NCBI GenBank assembly: GCA_025963425.1
Contig: JAOPUQ010000175.1
Location: 1 to 7,882, forward strand
Source: Modestobacter sp.
GTDB taxonomy: Bacteria > Actinomycetota > Actinomycetes > Mycobacteriales > Geodermatophilaceae
Length of the DNA stretch: 7,882 bases
Reading direction: 5' to 3'
Positions 5,805 through 7,882 of the stretch are shown here, in pieces. The notes under the pieces are model-generated. The model saw nothing but the letters and a program-made list of their open reading frames with translations. It was not told the origin of the DNA and did not search any database. Numbering within the stretch: the stretch's first letter is position 1; the number at the start of each line of letters is the position of its first letter. A program made the position numbers and the translations under genes.

Positions 5805-7565
5805 GTGCGCGAGATCCACCTGCCGCGGTTCCCGCGGTCCCCGCGGTCCCTGCGGTCCCCGCGGGCTTCACTGACCGCGGCGGCCGTCCTGGCCACGACT
5901 CTGGTCGTGCTGCCGGTGGGTGCCCGCGCCGACGACAACCCGGCTGAGGTCGGTCCCGGGGACACCGTCGTGGGAGAGCTCGTCCGGGCCTATGACGACC
6001 CCGGCCCGGCTGGTCGGGGCGACGGGCACGGCACCGAGGACGACGGTTCGGCCGGGCTGCTGAGCTGGGTCCGGACAGCACCCGGCGAGAACGTCCGCGT
6101 CCCGGCGGAGGACGTCGAGGACATCAGGACCGGCTCGACCGTGCAGGTCACCGTGGGCGCCGCGGTGCTCGACGAGGCGGCGGCCCAGGGACTGGAACCG
6201 GCACACGACGTGCTCGGTGCCGAGGTCCTCGCCCCGGCCCCCGCGCCCACCACCGCACCCGCCACCGCGCCGGTCAACCACCAGGTGACGATCGTGCTGA
6301 TGGCGCCGGCCGGTGCTCCGGCGGACGACACGACGCTGGCCGAGGCCCAGGCGGTCGTGGCCGGCTCGGTCGCCGACTTCTGGTCCGAGCAGAGTGGCGG
6401 GCAGGCGCGGTTCGGAGTCGTCGCCGGCTGGGACTGGGCTCCTGCCACCGTCGGGTGCGAGGACCCCTTCGCCCTGTGGGCCGAGGCCCAGCGGCGCGCG
6501 GGGTGGTCGCCCGGTGCGGGCAAGCACCTGCTGGTCTTCGTCCCGGATGGGACGCCAGGGTGTTCCTACGGACTGGGGACGGTCGGCTCCGGCATCGGGG
6601 ACGGCGGGCTGGCCTACGTCCAGGCGGCGCAGACGTCGGTCATCGCGCACGAGTTCGGTCACAACCTCGGGCTGGGGCACTCCTCGGTCGTCCAGTGCGA
6701 CCGCGCCGTTGAGGCCGGCACCTGCCGGACCGTCGGTTACGGGGACTACTACGACGTCATGGGAATCTCGTGGACCCAGGTCGGCAGCCTCAACGCCGCC
6801 CAGGCGTCCCGCCTCGGTGTGCTCCCCGCGGCGCAGCAGGTGTCGCTCACCGCGGCCTCGCCGGCCGGTTCCTACGAGGTGCGGCCGATCGCCGCGAGCA
6901 GTGGACTGCGGGCCCTCAGACTGACCGATCCCCAGGGCACCGCCTATTGGCTGGAGTACCGGCAGGCGAGTGGACGGGACAGCTGGCTGGGCTCGTCCAC
7001 GGCCAACTGGCCCGGGCTGCAGTCCGGGATGACCCTCCGCAAGGCCGCTGGCCCGCCGGACACGGCACTGCTGCTGGACGGTTCTCCGTCCGCGGCGGCG
7101 GACTGGCCCGGGGACCTGCAGTCAGCCCTCCCGATCGGCCGGGCGGTGACCCTCTCGGGAGGTTCCTTCACGGTCACCGTCTCCAGCGTCACGCCCACCT
7201 CCGCCGTCGTGCACGTGACGACGTCCACGAGCAATCCGCCGGTGCCCTTGCCGGCCCCCGGTGATCCGATCGGCGCCGTGGACGAGGTCGCACGACGTGG
7301 CGGGGACGTGGTCATCCGCGGGTGGGCGTACGACCCCGACGCGCTCGCGCAGCCGGTGCCGATCTCGGTGTCGGTCGACGGCGCGGCCGCCACGACGTCC
7401 CCGGTCACCGCCGTCTCGGAGAGCTTCTTCGAGACGGCCACGGCCATGCAAGGCTTCGTCCGGGTGGTGCGCATCCCCGCCGGCACCCACCGCCTGTGCA
7501 TCTTCGCGGTGAACGGGGCGGGCCCGGGCGCGACGGCCTCCCTGGGGTGCCGGACGGTGACCTGA
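5805..7565 (+). CDS. Secreted metzincin-type zinc metalloprotease with C-terminal actinobacterial beta-domain
   Basis: A 586-residue exported protein. The signal peptide has a basic n-region (1-20, six Arg) encoded by a 9-bp tandem repeat, a hydrophobic core (21-38) and a likely cleavage site after A42 (GARA/DDN). A possible propeptide follows (43-142), then a Pro/Ala/Thr linker (143-156). The catalytic domain carries HEFGHNLGLGH (282-292): zinc ligands H282, H286, H292 and general base E283. A Met-turn, YYDVMG with M319, lies 27 residues later. HExxHxxGxxH plus Met-turn is the metzincin signature; by eye it is closest to the M11/gametolysin-like or reprolysin-like groups, subfamily unresolved. 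Residues 489-586 (AVDEVARRGGDVVIRGWAYDPD to LGCRTVT) match a beta-rich module I recognise at the ends of several actinobacterial secreted hydrolases. Six cysteines (218, 253, 298, 307, 565, 582) are spaced as if for three disulfides. Substrate unknown. Its 3' end converges with the carboxylase gene, 24 bp apart. Confidence 0.85.
   Translation: MREIHLPRFPRSPRSLRSPRASLTAAAVLATTLVVLPVGARADDNPAEVGPGDTVVGELVRAYDDPGPAGRGDGHGTEDDGSAGLLSWVRTAPGENVRVPAEDVEDIRTGSTVQVTVGAAVLDEAAAQGLEPAHDVLGAEVLAPAPAPTTAPATAPVNHQVTIVLMAPAGAPADDTTLAEAQAVVAGSVADFWSEQSGGQARFGVVAGWDWAPATVGCEDPFALWAEAQRRAGWSPGAGKHLLVFVPDGTPGCSYGLGTVGSGIGDGGLAYVQAAQTSVIAHEFGHNLGLGHSSVVQCDRAVEAGTCRTVGYGDYYDVMGISWTQVGSLNAAQASRLGVLPAAQQVSLTAASPAGSYEVRPIAASSGLRALRLTDPQGTAYWLEYRQASGRDSWLGSSTANWPGLQSGMTLRKAAGPPDTALLLDGSPSAAADWPGDLQSALPIGRAVTLSGGSFTVTVSSVTPTSAVVHVTTSTSNPPVPLPAPGDPIGAVDEVARRGGDVVIRGWAYDPDALAQPVPISVSVDGAAATTSPVTAVSESFFETATAMQGFVRVVRIPAGTHRLCIFAVNGAGPGATASLGCRTVT
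5823..5864 (+). repeat. In-frame 9-bp tandem repeat (CCGCGGTCC-type), about 4.7 copies
   Basis: Units are CCGCGGTTC, CCGCGGTCC, CCGCGGTCC, CTGCGGTCC and a partial CCGCGG. They are in phase with the protease gene and encode PRF-PRS-PRS-LRS-PR in the signal-peptide n-region. Gain or loss of a unit would keep the frame and change the number of positive charges before the hydrophobic core. Confidence 0.9.
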
Positions 7566-7574
7566 GACCGGCAC

Positions 7575-7602
7575 CGCCGCCGGGACGTCCTACTCGGCGG
7601 CG
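7575..7602. terminator. Candidate bidirectional terminator hairpin between convergent genes
   Basis: CGCCGCCG (7575-7582) pairs perfectly with CGGCGGCG (7595-7602) across a 12-base loop that itself contains the palindrome GGACGTCC (7583-7590). It sits just after the protease stop and over the last codons of the carboxylase gene, where a shared terminator is expected. There is no T-run on either strand, so it would be an unconventional actinobacterial-style terminator. Part of the symmetry could come from GCC-rich codon use. Confidence 0.4.
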
Positions 7603-7882
7603 TCGCCGATCGTGCAGATGACCGCGCCGCTGGTGACCGTGGCGCCGACCTCGGCGGACAGGCCGGAGACGGTGCCGGCCTTGTGCGCGGTGATCGGCTG
7701 CTCCATCTTCATCGCCTCGAGCACCACGATGAGGTCGCCGGCGGCCACCGTGGCGCCGTCCTCGACCCCGACCTTGACGATCGTGCCCTGCATCGGGGAG
7801 GTCAGGCTGTCCCCGGAGGCCGCGCCACCGCCGCCGCCCCCGCCGCGCTTGCGGGGCTTCGCGCCGGCCGTGGCAGCCGCGC
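7590..7882 (-). CDS. accA3: Acetyl/propionyl-CoA carboxylase alpha subunit, biotin-carboxyl-carrier C-terminus (cut by window edge)
   Basis: The last 96 residues are visible, ending at TAG (7592-7590). A basic, Ala-rich stretch (GAKPRKR) and a run of seven glycines form a flexible linker. The biotinyl domain follows: TSPMQGTIVKV, then LEAMKMEQP, whose central Lys (codon 7709-7707) is the biotin attachment site, then the swapped half-motif AHKAGTVSGLSAEVGATV. In actinobacteria this domain is the C-terminus of a roughly 590-670-residue protein with an N-terminal biotin carboxylase, which would lie to the right of the window. It carboxylates biotin with ATP and bicarbonate and passes the group to a beta subunit (AccD type), making malonyl-CoA or methylmalonyl-CoA. 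The ATG at 7793 is internal, not a start. Gene symbol by family resemblance; a different acyl-CoA carboxylase alpha paralogue is possible. Confidence 0.9.
   Translation of the reverse strand, partial: AAATAGAKPRKRGGGGGGGAASGDSLTSPMQGTIVKVGVEDGATVAAGDLIVVLEAMKMEQPITAHKAGTVSGLSAEVGATVTSGAVICTIGDAAE

Noticed and set aside
1..7882. CRISPR array, tRNA/rRNA genes, insertion sequence or prophage genes
   Set aside because: No regularly spaced repeats, no tRNA-like folds noticed, no transposase motifs and no phage structural proteins were seen on either strand.

Overview
The window is very GC-rich, with strong G/C bias at third codon positions. It looks like a piece of an actinobacterial chromosome. 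The LpdA-type quinone reductase, the actinobacterial AccA3-type carboxylase tail and the style of the decayed DUF559-like gene suggest Geodermatophilaceae or a close relative (Blastococcus, Geodermatophilus or Modestobacter type). That placement rests on family resemblance by eye, not on a search.

Layout, left to right. (1) Bases 2-1792 (+): methylmalonyl-CoA mutase large subunit mutB, cut at the left edge by about 135-140 codons. (2) Bases 1792-2802 (+): meaB, the G-protein chaperone of that mutase, overlapping mutB by one base. (3) Bases 2803-2907: a short gap with two overlapping inverted repeats, one an 18-bp perfect palindrome covering the next start codon. (4) Bases 2908-3745 (+): wreckage of a DUF559 / AbiEi-antitoxin-like protein gene, with at least four frame changes and two apparent in-frame deletions. 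(5) Bases 3697-4155 (-): a gamma-glutamylcyclotransferase-like protein with a likely leaderless start. (6) Bases 4272-5678 (+): lpdA, NAD(P)H-quinone dehydrogenase. (7) Bases 5805-7565 (+): a secreted metzincin-type zinc protease with an imperfect 9-bp tandem repeat in its signal peptide. (8) Bases 7590-7882 (-): the biotin-carrier C-terminus of an acetyl/propionyl-CoA carboxylase alpha subunit (accA3 type), cut at the right edge.

MutB, MeaB and the biotin-carrier subunit belong to one pathway: propionyl-CoA is carboxylated to methylmalonyl-CoA and then isomerised to succinyl-CoA. LpdA is a flavin redox enzyme of general metabolism. The decayed gene and the secreted protease look like accessory insertions among these housekeeping genes. 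I see no RNA gene, CRISPR array, insertion sequence or phage gene. No new multi-gene system is evident; the most unusual features are the decayed gene with its start-site palindrome and the repeat-encoded signal peptide.
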